From positions 7,879,501 through 7,943,500 of the forward strand of contig NZ_JAPEMB010000001.1 of the NCBI RefSeq assembly GCF_026343125.1: a stretch of 64,000 nt of DNA, in the 5' to 3' direction. Numbering within the stretch: the first letter of the stretch is position 1; each line of letters starts with the position of its first letter. Of this stretch, positions 50,446 through 58,425 are shown in pieces. This stretch comes from Streptomyces sp. NBC_00094. GTDB taxonomy: Bacteria; Actinomycetota; Actinomycetes; Streptomycetales; Streptomycetaceae. Made by a program: the position numbers and the translations under genes. The notes below the pieces were generated by a model. It was not told the DNA's origin, ran no database searches, and saw only the letters and a list, made by a program, of their open reading frames with translations.

Positions 50446-51054
50446 ATGTGCTGGAGCGCGACGGCCGACCTCTGGGCCGGCCTCGGGGTCGGCGCCGTCG
50501 GCGTGGCCGCGATCGCCTCCGCACGCCGCGCCGGGGACGTCCCGCTCGCCGCGCTGCCCCTGCTCCTCGGCGCCCACCAGGTCGTCGAGTCCGCCGTCTG
50601 GCGCAACGGCGGGGGAGCGGGCCCCGCCGTCCTCGCCTGGGCCGTGATCGCGCTGCCCCTGCTGCCCGTCTGGGTCCCGGTCGGCGTCCTGACCGCGGCC
50701 CGTCCCGCCGGGCGACGGCGCGCGCTCGTACCGCTCGCGGCGGGTCTCGCGACCGCGGGCGCCCTCGCGTACCACCTCGTGACACGCCCGGTCACCGCGG
50801 AGATCCGCGGACACACCGTCGGGTACGTCGTCGACCTTCCGTACGCGGCCCTGCTCCTGGCCGGCTATCTCCTCGCCACCGTCGGCGCCCTGCTCCTCGC
50901 AGGCGACCGGCTCCTGCGGCTGCTCGGGCTTCTGACCGGAGCCGGAGCCGCCGTCTGCGCGCTGCTGTGGAGCGCGGAGTTCGTCTCCACCTGGTGCGCC
51001 CTCGCCGCCGTCGCGTCGCTGGTGCTCCTGGCCTGGGTCCGAAGTCGGCCGTAA
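50446..51054 (+). CDS. DUF6629 membrane protein
   Basis: A 202-residue membrane protein starting MCWSATADLWAG, the DUF6629 start, with seven hydrophobic helices (e.g. GVAAIASARRAGDVPLAALP, YAALLLAGYLLATVGALLLA). A conserved Cys and Trp near the start are seen in the family. TAGAAG seven bases before the ATG suggests a leaderless transcript. Function unknown. Confidence 0.8.
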   Translation: MCWSATADLWAGLGVGAVGVAAIASARRAGDVPLAALPLLLGAHQVVESAVWRNGGGAGPAVLAWAVIALPLLPVWVPVGVLTAARPAGRRRALVPLAAGLATAGALAYHLVTRPVTAEIRGHTVGYVVDLPYAALLLAGYLLATVGALLLAGDRLLRLLGLLTGAGAAVCALLWSAEFVSTWCALAAVASLVLLAWVRSRP

Positions 51055-51084
51055 CCCCTCGGCGCCTCAGCAGTTGACCAGGGC

Positions 51085-51306
51085 ATGAAGAAGCGCAGCA
51101 TGCTCGCCATCGCCTCCCTCGCCGCAGGCGTCGTCACCGCCCTCGTCACCCCGCCGCCGCAGGCCAGCGCCGCCGAGAGCCCCCTCGGTGGGGCCACCGG
51201 CCTCCTCCAGGAGGATCAGGGCGTCGAGACCGTCGTCGAGACGGTCGAGACCGTGCAGGGCGCCGGCTCCGCCCTTCAGGCGCCGCAGACCGGCGGACTC
51301 CTCTGA
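51085..51306 (+). CDS. Small secreted peptide
   Basis: A 73-residue protein: basic start KKRSM, hydrophobic core LAIASLAAGVVTALVT, cleavage near ASAAES, then a mature part of about 40 residues with VETVVETVETVQG, a repeated Val-Glu-Thr. No domain recognised; perhaps a secreted peptide related to chaplins or small hydrophobic peptides, but the sequence is not chaplin-like. Confidence 0.65.
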   Translation: MKKRSMLAIASLAAGVVTALVTPPPQASAAESPLGGATGLLQEDQGVETVVETVETVQGAGSALQAPQTGGLL

Positions 51307-51433
51307 CCCCTCGCCCGAACCGCTGCGACCGGTCCCCCGCGTCCTCCAGGGCGGCGCGGGGCACCGGCGCGCCGTGACCCGGGAGGGGGTAGCCCGTGCG
51401 CGCGCCGTGCGTGAGTAATGACAGGATGTCCCC

Positions 51434-51931
51434 ATGAGCGACAACGTTTACTTCGACATCACCATCAACGACGAGCCCGCGGGCCGGATCACCTTCAAGC
51501 TCTTCGACGACGTCGTCCCGAAGACCGCGCAGAACTTCCGCGAGCTGTGCACCGGCGAGCACGGCTTCGGCTACGCCGGCTCCCCGTTCCACCGCGTCAT
51601 CCCGCAGTTCATGCTGCAGGGCGGCGACTTCACCCGCGGCAACGGCACCGGCGGCAAGAGCATCTACGGCGAGAAGTTCGCGGACGAGAACTTCAAGCTC
51701 AAGCACGACCGCCCGTTCCTGCTCTCGATGGCCAACGCCGGCCCGAACAGCAACGGCTCGCAGTTCTTCATCACGACGATCGTCACCGACTGGCTCGACG
51801 GCAAGCACGTCGTCTTCGGCGAGGTCGTCGAGGGCCAGGACCTGGTCAAGAAGATCGAGGGCCTCGGCTCCCGCTCCGGCGCCACCAGCGCCACCATCAA
51901 GGTCGCCGAGTCCGGCATCGTCAAGGTCTGA
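51434..51931 (+). CDS. Cyclophilin-type peptidyl-prolyl isomerase
   Basis: A 165-residue cyclophilin with the eukaryote-like signature: FHRVIPQFMLQGGDFTRGNGTGG, MANAGPNSNGSQFFITT, WLDGKHVVFGEV; the catalytic Arg is FHR. No signal peptide, hence cytoplasmic. It isomerises Xaa-Pro bonds and binds cyclosporin-type ligands in relatives. The codon pattern is strongly biased to C endings, as in highly expressed genes. Confidence 0.95.
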   Translation: MSDNVYFDITINDEPAGRITFKLFDDVVPKTAQNFRELCTGEHGFGYAGSPFHRVIPQFMLQGGDFTRGNGTGGKSIYGEKFADENFKLKHDRPFLLSMANAGPNSNGSQFFITTIVTDWLDGKHVVFGEVVEGQDLVKKIEGLGSRSGATSATIKVAESGIVKV

Positions 51932-52056
51932 ACAGGCTCTTGACCTGAGGCCGGATCAGCAGCACTGGTTCCAGCAGCACTGATCGGTAGCCTCGGCGGA
52001 GTACGAGCCGAGGGCCCGAGGCCCTCGCTCGCCCCGCACGGCGGGGCAGGGGAGCA

Positions 52057-52129
52057 CCGTCCACCGGACACGCCGTCCCACTGGACACGCCGTCCACCGG
52101 ACACGACGTCCAGCCGGACGCACCGTCCA
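52057..52129. repeat. Degenerate 16-17-bp tandem repeat
   Basis: About four and a half copies of CCGTCCACCGGACACG in the 291-base gap 51932-52222. The rest of that gap shows no gene. Confidence 0.6.
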
Positions 52130-52222
52130 TGGGGCGCGGCTCCCCGCCCCGGCCACCCTCCCGCGAGCTGAGCCCCCGTTCGACGCCGTTCGGCCCTGTT
52201 GGGCCAGTTCGGCCTCCTCGCC

Positions 52223-53059
52223 TCAGGCGAAGGCGAAGGCGTTCCGCTTGGCCCACGCCGAGAACGGGCGCGGCGCACGGCCCAGGACCCGCTCCACGTC
52301 CGGGCTCACCCGCTGTTCCTCCGCGCTGGGCTCGCCCATCACCGACAACATGCCGTCGACGGCGTCCTCCGGCAGGAACCGCACCAGCTGCGAGCGTGCC
52401 TCCGCCGCGCTCTGCGCCACGAACTCCACCGGTTCGCCCACCGCTTCGGCGACGGCACGCACCTGCTCGCGCGGCGACACCGCGACCGGACCCGTCAGGA
52501 CGTACGTCCGTCCCGCGTGCGCCGGATCGCGCAGCGCGGCGGCCGCGACCTCCGCGATGTCCGCCGGGTCGACGACGGGCAGCGCCACATCGGCGAACGG
52601 GGCCGCCACCGTACGTGCGGAGCGCACCCCCTCGGCCCAGAGGTACGCGTTGGAGGCGAAGCCGCCGGGCCGCAGTACCGTCCACTCCAGGCCCGAGTCC
52701 CGTACCGCCTCCTCGAAAGCGCGGAGGAAGGCGTGCGACACGGAGTCGCTCCGCGTCCCCACCAGCTGGGAGGACTGGAACACGACCCTTCGCACCCCGC
52801 AGGCCACCGCCGCCGCCACGATCTCGCGCGGCCGCAGGGTGTCGCCGAGTCCGGCGACGAGCAGATAGACGGCCTCCGCGCCCTCGAACAGCTCCTTGAG
52901 GCCATCGACGTCGGCCAGGTCGCCCTGCCGGTGGGCGACCCCGGCGGGCAGTCCGTCGACGGGGCGACGGCTCACCGCCGTGACCTCCTCGCCGGCCGCG
53001 GCCAGCGCCTCCACCAGCGGTCGTCCGACGTTTCCGGTAGCTCCGGTCACCACGATCAC
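52223..53059 (-). CDS. NmrA-type NAD(P)-binding reductase/regulator
   Basis: A 278-residue NmrA/SDR-a-type protein. It begins MIVVTGATGNVGRPLVEALAA with the GxxGxxG nucleotide site, then VYLLVAGLG, VRRVVFQSSQLVG, and TVLRPGGF and TYVLTGPVAVSPREQV typical of quinone-oxidoreductase-like NmrA proteins. GTG 53059 has GGAAGGGAA upstream; the earlier frame is not conserved. A dyad at 53134-53156 lies upstream. Confidence 0.9.
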   Translation of the reverse strand: MIVVTGATGNVGRPLVEALAAAGEEVTAVSRRPVDGLPAGVAHRQGDLADVDGLKELFEGAEAVYLLVAGLGDTLRPREIVAAAVACGVRRVVFQSSQLVGTRSDSVSHAFLRAFEEAVRDSGLEWTVLRPGGFASNAYLWAEGVRSARTVAAPFADVALPVVDPADIAEVAAAALRDPAHAGRTYVLTGPVAVSPREQVRAVAEAVGEPVEFVAQSAAEARSQLVRFLPEDAVDGMLSVMGEPSAEEQRVSPDVERVLGRAPRPFSAWAKRNAFAFA

Positions 53060-53133
53060 GGCAGTTCCCTTCCCAGGGGTCCGCGGCGGAGCACGTACGC
53101 TCCGCCGTCTTCGTGACCTCATCCTGGAAGGTG

Positions 53134-53156
53134 AACTGGCCATCTTCTGGCCAGTT
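53134..53156. promoter_or_regulatory. Perfect inverted repeat upstream of the NmrA gene
   Basis: AACTGGCCA-TCTTC-TGGCCAGTT, 9-bp perfect arms, 75-97 bases upstream of the NmrA start on the minus strand. Such sites usually bind an HxlR or MarR protein, but no regulator gene is adjacent; the gene on the other side is L31. Confidence 0.75.
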
Positions 53157-53192
53157 TCGCGATCGGATCTCCGCGTGACCGGATTCGCTCCG

Positions 53193-53441
53193 TCAGCTCT
53201 CCTCGCCGTAGCGGCGTTCGAACTTCGCGATGCGGCCCTCGGAGTCCACCGTGCGCGCCGTGCCCGTGTAGAAGGGGTGGCTCTCGGAGGAGATCTCCAC
53301 GTCGATCACCGGGTACGTGTTGCCGTCGTCCCACTCGATGGTCCGCTCGCTGGACGCGGTGGACCGGGTCAGAAAGGCGTACCCGGCCGTCCGGTCGCGG
53401 AAGACCACGGGTCCGTACTCGGGCTGCTTGTCCTGCTGCAC
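53193..53441 (-). CDS. rpmE2: 50S ribosomal protein L31 type B
   Basis: An 82-residue L31 of the zinc-free (C-minus) type: the usual CxxC pairs of type A are absent, and EYGPVVFRDRTAGYAFLTRST and SESHPFYTGT are the L31B signature. It replaces zinc-binding L31 under zinc limitation. GAGGAGGAC precedes GTG 53441. I see no Zur-like AT-rich dyad within 150 bases upstream; the gap is GC-rich. Confidence 0.95.
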   Translation of the reverse strand: MQQDKQPEYGPVVFRDRTAGYAFLTRSTASSERTIEWDDGNTYPVIDVEISSESHPFYTGTARTVDSEGRIAKFERRYGEES

Positions 53442-53596
53442 GTGTCCTCCTCGGGCTTCCGCCCTGGTTGTCTCGCCCTGACTCGTACGCCCTGACGCAC
53501 CCCCAGCCTCCCCGCGCCCGCGGCGGCCGACCAGCGCCACGGGCCCGACCGGGTGACGTGCGGTGACGTCGCGGGGACGTGCGGGGACATGCATGC

Positions 53597-56299
53597 TCAG
53601 CGGGTGTCCGGCCAGCGGGCCGCGAGGAGCAGCGCGATGTCGTCCGGTCGGGCCGTGGCCTGCCGGGCCTCCCGGATCAGCCGGTCCGCCGCGTCCGGGA
53701 GCGGCATCGATCCCGTCGCGGCGAGCGCCTGCCGCAGGCGTTCGATCCCCTCGTCGATGTCCGTGCCGGGCCGCTCGATCAGCCCGTCGGTGAACAGCGC
53801 GAGTACGGCTCCGGGCGCGAGCCGGAAGCGAGTGACCGGGTACGAGGCCCGGGCGTCGACCCCCAGCACCACCCCGCCCGCCAGCTCCACCGGCAGCGCC
53901 GTCCCGTCCGGGCGCAGCAGCAGCGGCTGCGGATGCCCGGCCCGTACCGCCCGCACCTCTCCCGTAAGGGGGTCGAGCAGGACGTAGCAGCAACTCGCGA
54001 ACTGCCCGGGGTCCAGGTCGATGAGAAGGCGGTTGGTGCCCCGCATGACGTCCTGCGGCCGATGACCGCCCAGCGCGAACGCCCGCACCGCGCTGCGCAG
54101 CTGCCCCATAGTCGCCGCGGCCGCCACGCCGTGCCCCTGTACGTCGCCGATCACCAGGGCGAGCCGGCCCTGGCCCGCCTCGATCACGTCGTACCAGTCG
54201 CCGCCCACGTCCATGCCCTCGGTGCCCGGCAGATAGCGGCCCACCGTCTCCACCCCGTCCCGCACCGGCAGCCGGTGCGGGAGCAGTGCGTCCTGCAGCC
54301 CCCGCGCGACCGCCGACTCCGTGTCGTACCGCTGTGCCCGCGACAGCGCCTGCGCGATCAGGCCGGCCAGGGCGGTGAGCACGGTCCGCTCCTCCGAGCT
54401 GAAAGCGCGCGGACGGTCGAAGCCGAGGATGCAGGAACCCACCGGCCGTCCCGAGGCGATCAGCGGCAGGAAGGCACGCGCGCCCGCGTGCGCGTCGAGC
54501 GGCAGCCCGGGGTACGCCAGCCTGAGCTGTTCCATCGACTCGAAGAACAGCGGCCGACCGCTCGTCAGTGTGTCCACGCCCGGCATGCGGGAGTCCAGTG
54601 CGACACCGTCGAAGGGTTCGAGGAAACCGGTCGGGAAGCCGGTCTCCCAGGCCAGGTACAGGCGCCGGTCGCTCAGCAGATAGATCGCCAGCTGTCGCCC
54701 GCCGAAGGCCGGCAGCAGCTCCTCCGTCACCACGGCCGACACCTGGCGGGCCGTCACCGCCTCCGAGAGGGCGATCGCCAGCGCCACCGGCCGGTACAGG
54801 GCAGCCGCCCGGTCGCCGCGATCGGCGGGCTCGTCGTCCACGCCCGGGTCCGGAGGGACGATACGCCTGTCCGCGTCCGCGTCCGCGTCCGCGTCCTTGT
54901 CCTTGTCCGGTTCCGTGCTTGTGGCCGCCCCCGTGCTCGTGGCTGTGCCTGTGCCCGTGTCCGGGGAGAGCCGCACGGGGTCGTCCGCCGGAACCAGGAC
55001 CATCGTCACGCCGTCCCGACCCGGATACAGCGAGACCGAAAGCCACCGGCCCCGTCCCGGACGGGCCAGGAAGCGCACGGGGTCGTCGGAGAGCAGCGAG
55101 GCGCGGAGCTGCTCCTCGTGGAAGGGGAGACCGAACCAGGGCAGGGCCTCCCACAGGGGCCGCCCCGCGAGCGCGCCGCGCGGCCGCCCGAGCAGCCGCT
55201 CCGTACGTTCGTTGAGGTACGTGATCCGGCCCAGCCGGTCGATCGCCAGGATCGCCCGGGGCAGCCGGTCCGTGGCGTCCGAGCCGACGAGGCCCGTCCC
55301 CAGGTCGACGAGCGTGCCCGCGAGCCGGTCGCCGGCATGGGGAGGGCCTGCGGCCGGGGCCGGGGCGTCTGGAGTGTCCGGCGCGCCCGGCGCAGGTGAC
55401 CCGTCCGGTGGCTCCGGGGCCTTCGGCGGGTCCTGACGGGTCCTGGCGGACACTTCGAGGAGGTGCAGCCCGCCGTCCGGGCCCTTCAGCCGGATCCTGC
55501 GCACCGCAGGGCGCCCGTCCGTCCCCGTCGCCTGCAGGGCAGCCGCCCACAGCGCGTACGCGTCCTCCGCGTCCAGCCGTGAGGTCAGTACCTCGATCGA
55601 GCAGGGCGAGGCCACCCCGGTCCCGAGGATCTCCCGCAGCCCGACGTCCATCGTGACCGTGCCGGAGTCCAGGTCCCAGTCGAAGGAACCGAACCGAACC
55701 GGCGGCGCGGCCCCGGCGGACAGCTGCACGCACACCGGGTCGCCGCGCCACGTGGTCGCCGTCCCGAGCTCCGACAGGGCGGACAGCGTCGTGCCGAGGC
55801 GCAGGGCGTCGGCGGTCATCCGCTTCCGGTCGCGCGCGCTCACGTCCTCGCCCGGGCTCGGCGAGCGCAGCGCCACGAGCACCCCGAAGCGTTCCCGGCC
55901 CGCGACGACGGGCGCGTACAGCGAGGCGAAGGGGAACGGCAGGCTCGCCACGAACTGGGGGAACCGCCGCATCGTGTCCTCGACGTCGGCGAGCTGGACG
56001 GCCTGCCCCGAGCGGTGGACCTCGGCCACGGGGAACGGCCTGTTCACATGCATCCGCCACCACGGGCGGAACAACGGCCCCGGCAAACCCACGAGGACCG
56101 CGAGCCGCAGCAGCCCCGGCGTCTCGGAACGCAGGTACACCCCGCCCGCGTACCCGCCCACGGCCTCGATCGCCCGCAGCGCCGCCTCCGCCAGCGTCCG
56201 CGTCAGCACGCCCGAAGGGGGCCCGTGGGCAGCCCCGGTCCCGGACGGACGCCCAGGACCGCCCGCCGGGCCGGGGCCGGACGTGCCGTGCGAGGTCAC
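53597..56299 (-). CDS. Multi-domain GAF/PAS SpoIIE phosphatase
   Basis: A protein of about 900 residues with GAF-like N terminus (RAIEAVGGYAGGVYLRSE and FPFASLYAPVVAGRERFGVLVAL), a PAS-like domain (RFGSFDWDLDSGTVTMDVGLREILG), a second PAS (RAILAIDRLGRITYLNERTERLLGR), an Asp/Lys-rich linker, a GAF domain (GVDTLTSGRPLFFESMEQ) and the C-terminal SpoIIE phosphatase (DVGGDWYDVIEAG, VIGDVQGHGVAAAAT, PDDIALLLAA). It should sense a signal and dephosphorylate an anti-sigma antagonist. Start uncertain: GTG 56299 or ATG 56335. Confidence 0.87.
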   Translation of the reverse strand: MTSHGTSGPGPAGGPGRPSGTGAAHGPPSGVLTRTLAEAALRAIEAVGGYAGGVYLRSETPGLLRLAVLVGLPGPLFRPWWRMHVNRPFPVAEVHRSGQAVQLADVEDTMRRFPQFVASLPFPFASLYAPVVAGRERFGVLVALRSPSPGEDVSARDRKRMTADALRLGTTLSALSELGTATTWRGDPVCVQLSAGAAPPVRFGSFDWDLDSGTVTMDVGLREILGTGVASPCSIEVLTSRLDAEDAYALWAAALQATGTDGRPAVRRIRLKGPDGGLHLLEVSARTRQDPPKAPEPPDGSPAPGAPDTPDAPAPAAGPPHAGDRLAGTLVDLGTGLVGSDATDRLPRAILAIDRLGRITYLNERTERLLGRPRGALAGRPLWEALPWFGLPFHEEQLRASLLSDDPVRFLARPGRGRWLSVSLYPGRDGVTMVLVPADDPVRLSPDTGTGTATSTGAATSTEPDKDKDADADADADRRIVPPDPGVDDEPADRGDRAAALYRPVALAIALSEAVTARQVSAVVTEELLPAFGGRQLAIYLLSDRRLYLAWETGFPTGFLEPFDGVALDSRMPGVDTLTSGRPLFFESMEQLRLAYPGLPLDAHAGARAFLPLIASGRPVGSCILGFDRPRAFSSEERTVLTALAGLIAQALSRAQRYDTESAVARGLQDALLPHRLPVRDGVETVGRYLPGTEGMDVGGDWYDVIEAGQGRLALVIGDVQGHGVAAAATMGQLRSAVRAFALGGHRPQDVMRGTNRLLIDLDPGQFASCCYVLLDPLTGEVRAVRAGHPQPLLLRPDGTALPVELAGGVVLGVDARASYPVTRFRLAPGAVLALFTDGLIERPGTDIDEGIERLRQALAATGSMPLPDAADRLIREARQATARPDDIALLLAARWPDTR

Positions 56300-56480
56300 A
56301 CAGTCAGGATGCGCCCGTCGAGGAAGGCCCCGCATCCCGGACCCGGCGCGCGCGGTGTGCCCGGGGCGCGGGGGGCTCTCCGTACCCCGGCCATGTTGAC
56401 CGCACGCGCCCGCGCCGTCACACTCGGTCGTCGACCACCGCCGCCGACGCGGCGCCACCACCTCGCTGCCAGGGGGCACG

Positions 56481-57245
56481 ATGACGGGCCGGGTTCTTCC
56501 GTACGACGTTCAAGGCGAAGGTCCAGGGCGGGCCCTCGTCCTCCACAACTGGTTCGGTGACCGGACCAGCTTCGCGCCGCTCCGCGCCCACCTCGACGAC
56601 ACCGCGGGCACGTACGCCTTCGTCGACTGCCGGGGCTACGGCGAGGCCCGTGACGTCGAGGGCGCCTACACGATGGAGGAGGTCGCCGCCGACGCCCTCG
56701 CCGTCGCCGACGACCTCGGCTGGGAGTCGTTCTCCGTCATCGGCCACTCGATGGGCGGCAAGGCGGCCCAGCTGATGCTGCTGGACGCGCCCGACCGGAT
56801 CCGCTCGATCGTCGGTATCTCGCCCGTCTCCGCCGCCGGGTTCCCGCTCGACGGGGCGACCTGGGAGCTCTTCGCGGGCGCCGCCGAGTCACCGGCGAAC
56901 CGGCGCGCGATCATCGACAACACCACCGGCAGCCGGTACGACGACGCATGGCTGAGCGCGCTCGTGGACCGCTCCGTCAACCGCTCCTCGGCGACGGCCT
57001 TCCGCGCCTACCTGGACTCCTGGTCCGGCCCGGACTTCCACGAGCGCGTCCGCGACAACCCGACCCCCGTCCTGCTCGTCGTCGGCGCCCACGACCCGGC
57101 GCTCGGTACGGAGGCGATGGAGGCGACCTGGCTGCGCTGGTACCCCAACGCGCGCCTCGAGGTGCTCAAGGACGCGGGCCACTACGCGCCCGAGGAGACC
57201 CCGCAGGCCCTCGCCGAGGCCATCGAGGCCTTCCTCGCCGCCTGA
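56481..57245 (+). CDS. Alpha/beta hydrolase
   Basis: A 254-residue alpha/beta hydrolase: VLHNWFGDRTSFAPLRAHL, FVDCRGYGEARDVEGAYTM, FSVIGHSMGGKAAQ with Ser90, VGAHDPALG with the acid Asp, and DAGHYAPEETP with the catalytic His. It may be an esterase, lactonase or haloperoxidase-like enzyme. Divergent from the SpoIIE gene. Confidence 0.88.
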   Translation: MTGRVLPYDVQGEGPGRALVLHNWFGDRTSFAPLRAHLDDTAGTYAFVDCRGYGEARDVEGAYTMEEVAADALAVADDLGWESFSVIGHSMGGKAAQLMLLDAPDRIRSIVGISPVSAAGFPLDGATWELFAGAAESPANRRAIIDNTTGSRYDDAWLSALVDRSVNRSSATAFRAYLDSWSGPDFHERVRDNPTPVLLVVGAHDPALGTEAMEATWLRWYPNARLEVLKDAGHYAPEETPQALAEAIEAFLAA

Positions 57246-57368
57246 CGGGACCTTCCACGGTGTCACCGGGGACTTCCGTCCCGGGTGACACCCCGGTCGC
57301 CGGGCATCCGACGGGTGTACGGGTGCGCGAGCGCACCGGCCGGCGGACCGGAAGGCGGGAGGCGCGTG

Positions 57369-57587
57369 ATGGGACGGGTCGAGAGGGAGCGGGAAAGGCC
57401 GCAGGGCCAGGCGCAGGGCGCGGGCGGTGGGCGCGGCGACGGCCCCGGCTCCGTACTGGTCGGGGCGGACGGCTCCGAGTCCGCGCTGCGGGCCGTGGAG
57501 GCCGCCGCTCACGAGGCACGCGTACGCGGAGCGCGACTGACCGTCGTCCACGCCTTCATCCGGCGGGACGGCTCCGGGGAGCGGTGA
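57369..57587 (+). pseudogene. Truncated universal stress protein
   Basis: A 72-residue frame whose end, SVLVGADGSESALRAVEAAAHEARVRGARLTVVHAF, is the first half of a UspA domain (usual length 140-150 for one domain). It stops after IRRDGSGER, before the second half and the GxxGxG ATP site. No continuation is visible in other frames. It may be a remnant or a very short expressed protein, since GGGAGG precedes the ATG. Confidence 0.65.
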
Positions 57588-57678
57588 GGGCCGCTCATCC
57601 GAAGGTCGAGGCGACCGACGACTTTCGAGGACAGCGGCGTGCCCCCGTCGCACCGGATCATCGTGCTCACGTCCCCAC

Positions 57679-57701
57679 GGACGGTCTCCGACGGACCGTC
57701 C
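57679..57701. other. Inverted repeat upstream of the LURP-one-like gene
   Basis: GGACGGTC-tccgacg-GACCGTCC with 8-bp perfect arms, 22 bases upstream of the ATG of the next gene. It could be a terminator for the truncated stress gene or an operator. Confidence 0.4.
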
Positions 57702-57723
57702 ACGACCGGCAGGAGTACGACCG

Positions 57724-58320
57724 ATGGGCCTCGCGCAGTCGCAGCACCGCTTCCTGGTGCGGCAGAAGGTCACGCTGATGGCCAATCGCTATCTGGTGCA
57801 CACCCTGGGCCCCGACGGAGAGGAGGCCGAGGTCGTCGCCTTCGCCCACCAGAAGCGGATGGCCTTCAAGGAGCACGTCACCTTCTACACCGACGAGTCC
57901 CAGCGGCAGGTCCTCTTCACCTTCTCGGCCCGCCAGGTCATCGACCTCGGCGCGACCTACGACGTGCACGGCGCCTCCGGCGCGCGCCTTGGCGGCTTCC
58001 GCAAGGACTTCGGCGCCTCCCTCCTGCGCAGCACCTGGCACCTGAGCCGGGACGGGGCGCGGCAGGAGACCACGGGCCAGGAGCGGAACAGGACCGTGGG
58101 GCTGCTGCGGCGCGTCTGGGAGTTCCTGCCCTTCACGGAGCTGCTCCCCTTCGTCGTGCCGTACCACTTCGACTTCGCGGAGGCAGGCCGGCCCGTCATG
58201 TCCGTCGAGAAGATCTTCGGAGTCCGCGACCGGTACGTGGTGGACATAGCCGACCCGGAGCTGGACCGGCGGCTCGCGATAGCCCAGGCCGTAGCCCTCG
58301 ACGCCCTGCAGTCCCGCTGA
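57724..58320 (+). CDS. LURP-one-related protein
   Basis: A 198-residue protein of the LURP-one/scramblase-like fold: FLVRQKVTLMANRYLVH, VAFAHQKRMAFKEHVTFYTDES, VLFTFSARQVIDLGATYDVHG, GGFRKDFGASLLRSTWHL, FDFAEAGRPVMSVEKIFGVRDRYVVDI. The fold is a 12-stranded barrel also found in tubby and scramblase proteins and may bind lipid. The function in bacteria is unknown. Confidence 0.85.
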   Translation: MGLAQSQHRFLVRQKVTLMANRYLVHTLGPDGEEAEVVAFAHQKRMAFKEHVTFYTDESQRQVLFTFSARQVIDLGATYDVHGASGARLGGFRKDFGASLLRSTWHLSRDGARQETTGQERNRTVGLLRRVWEFLPFTELLPFVVPYHFDFAEAGRPVMSVEKIFGVRDRYVVDIADPELDRRLAIAQAVALDALQSR

Positions 58321-58425
58321 CCCGTCTCCCTCCGCGGTGACCCGTCTACGCTGGAGGGATGGGCAGGGGACGGGGCACACCGTTCCGCCCCGGGCCCGGC
58401 CGCGGACGCGGAAGGGCGGCGAACC

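Noticed and set aside
53193..56063. A 956-residue minus frame containing L31 at its end
   Set aside because: Most of it is a shadow of the SpoIIE gene in another frame; only the last 82 residues (L31B) are real.
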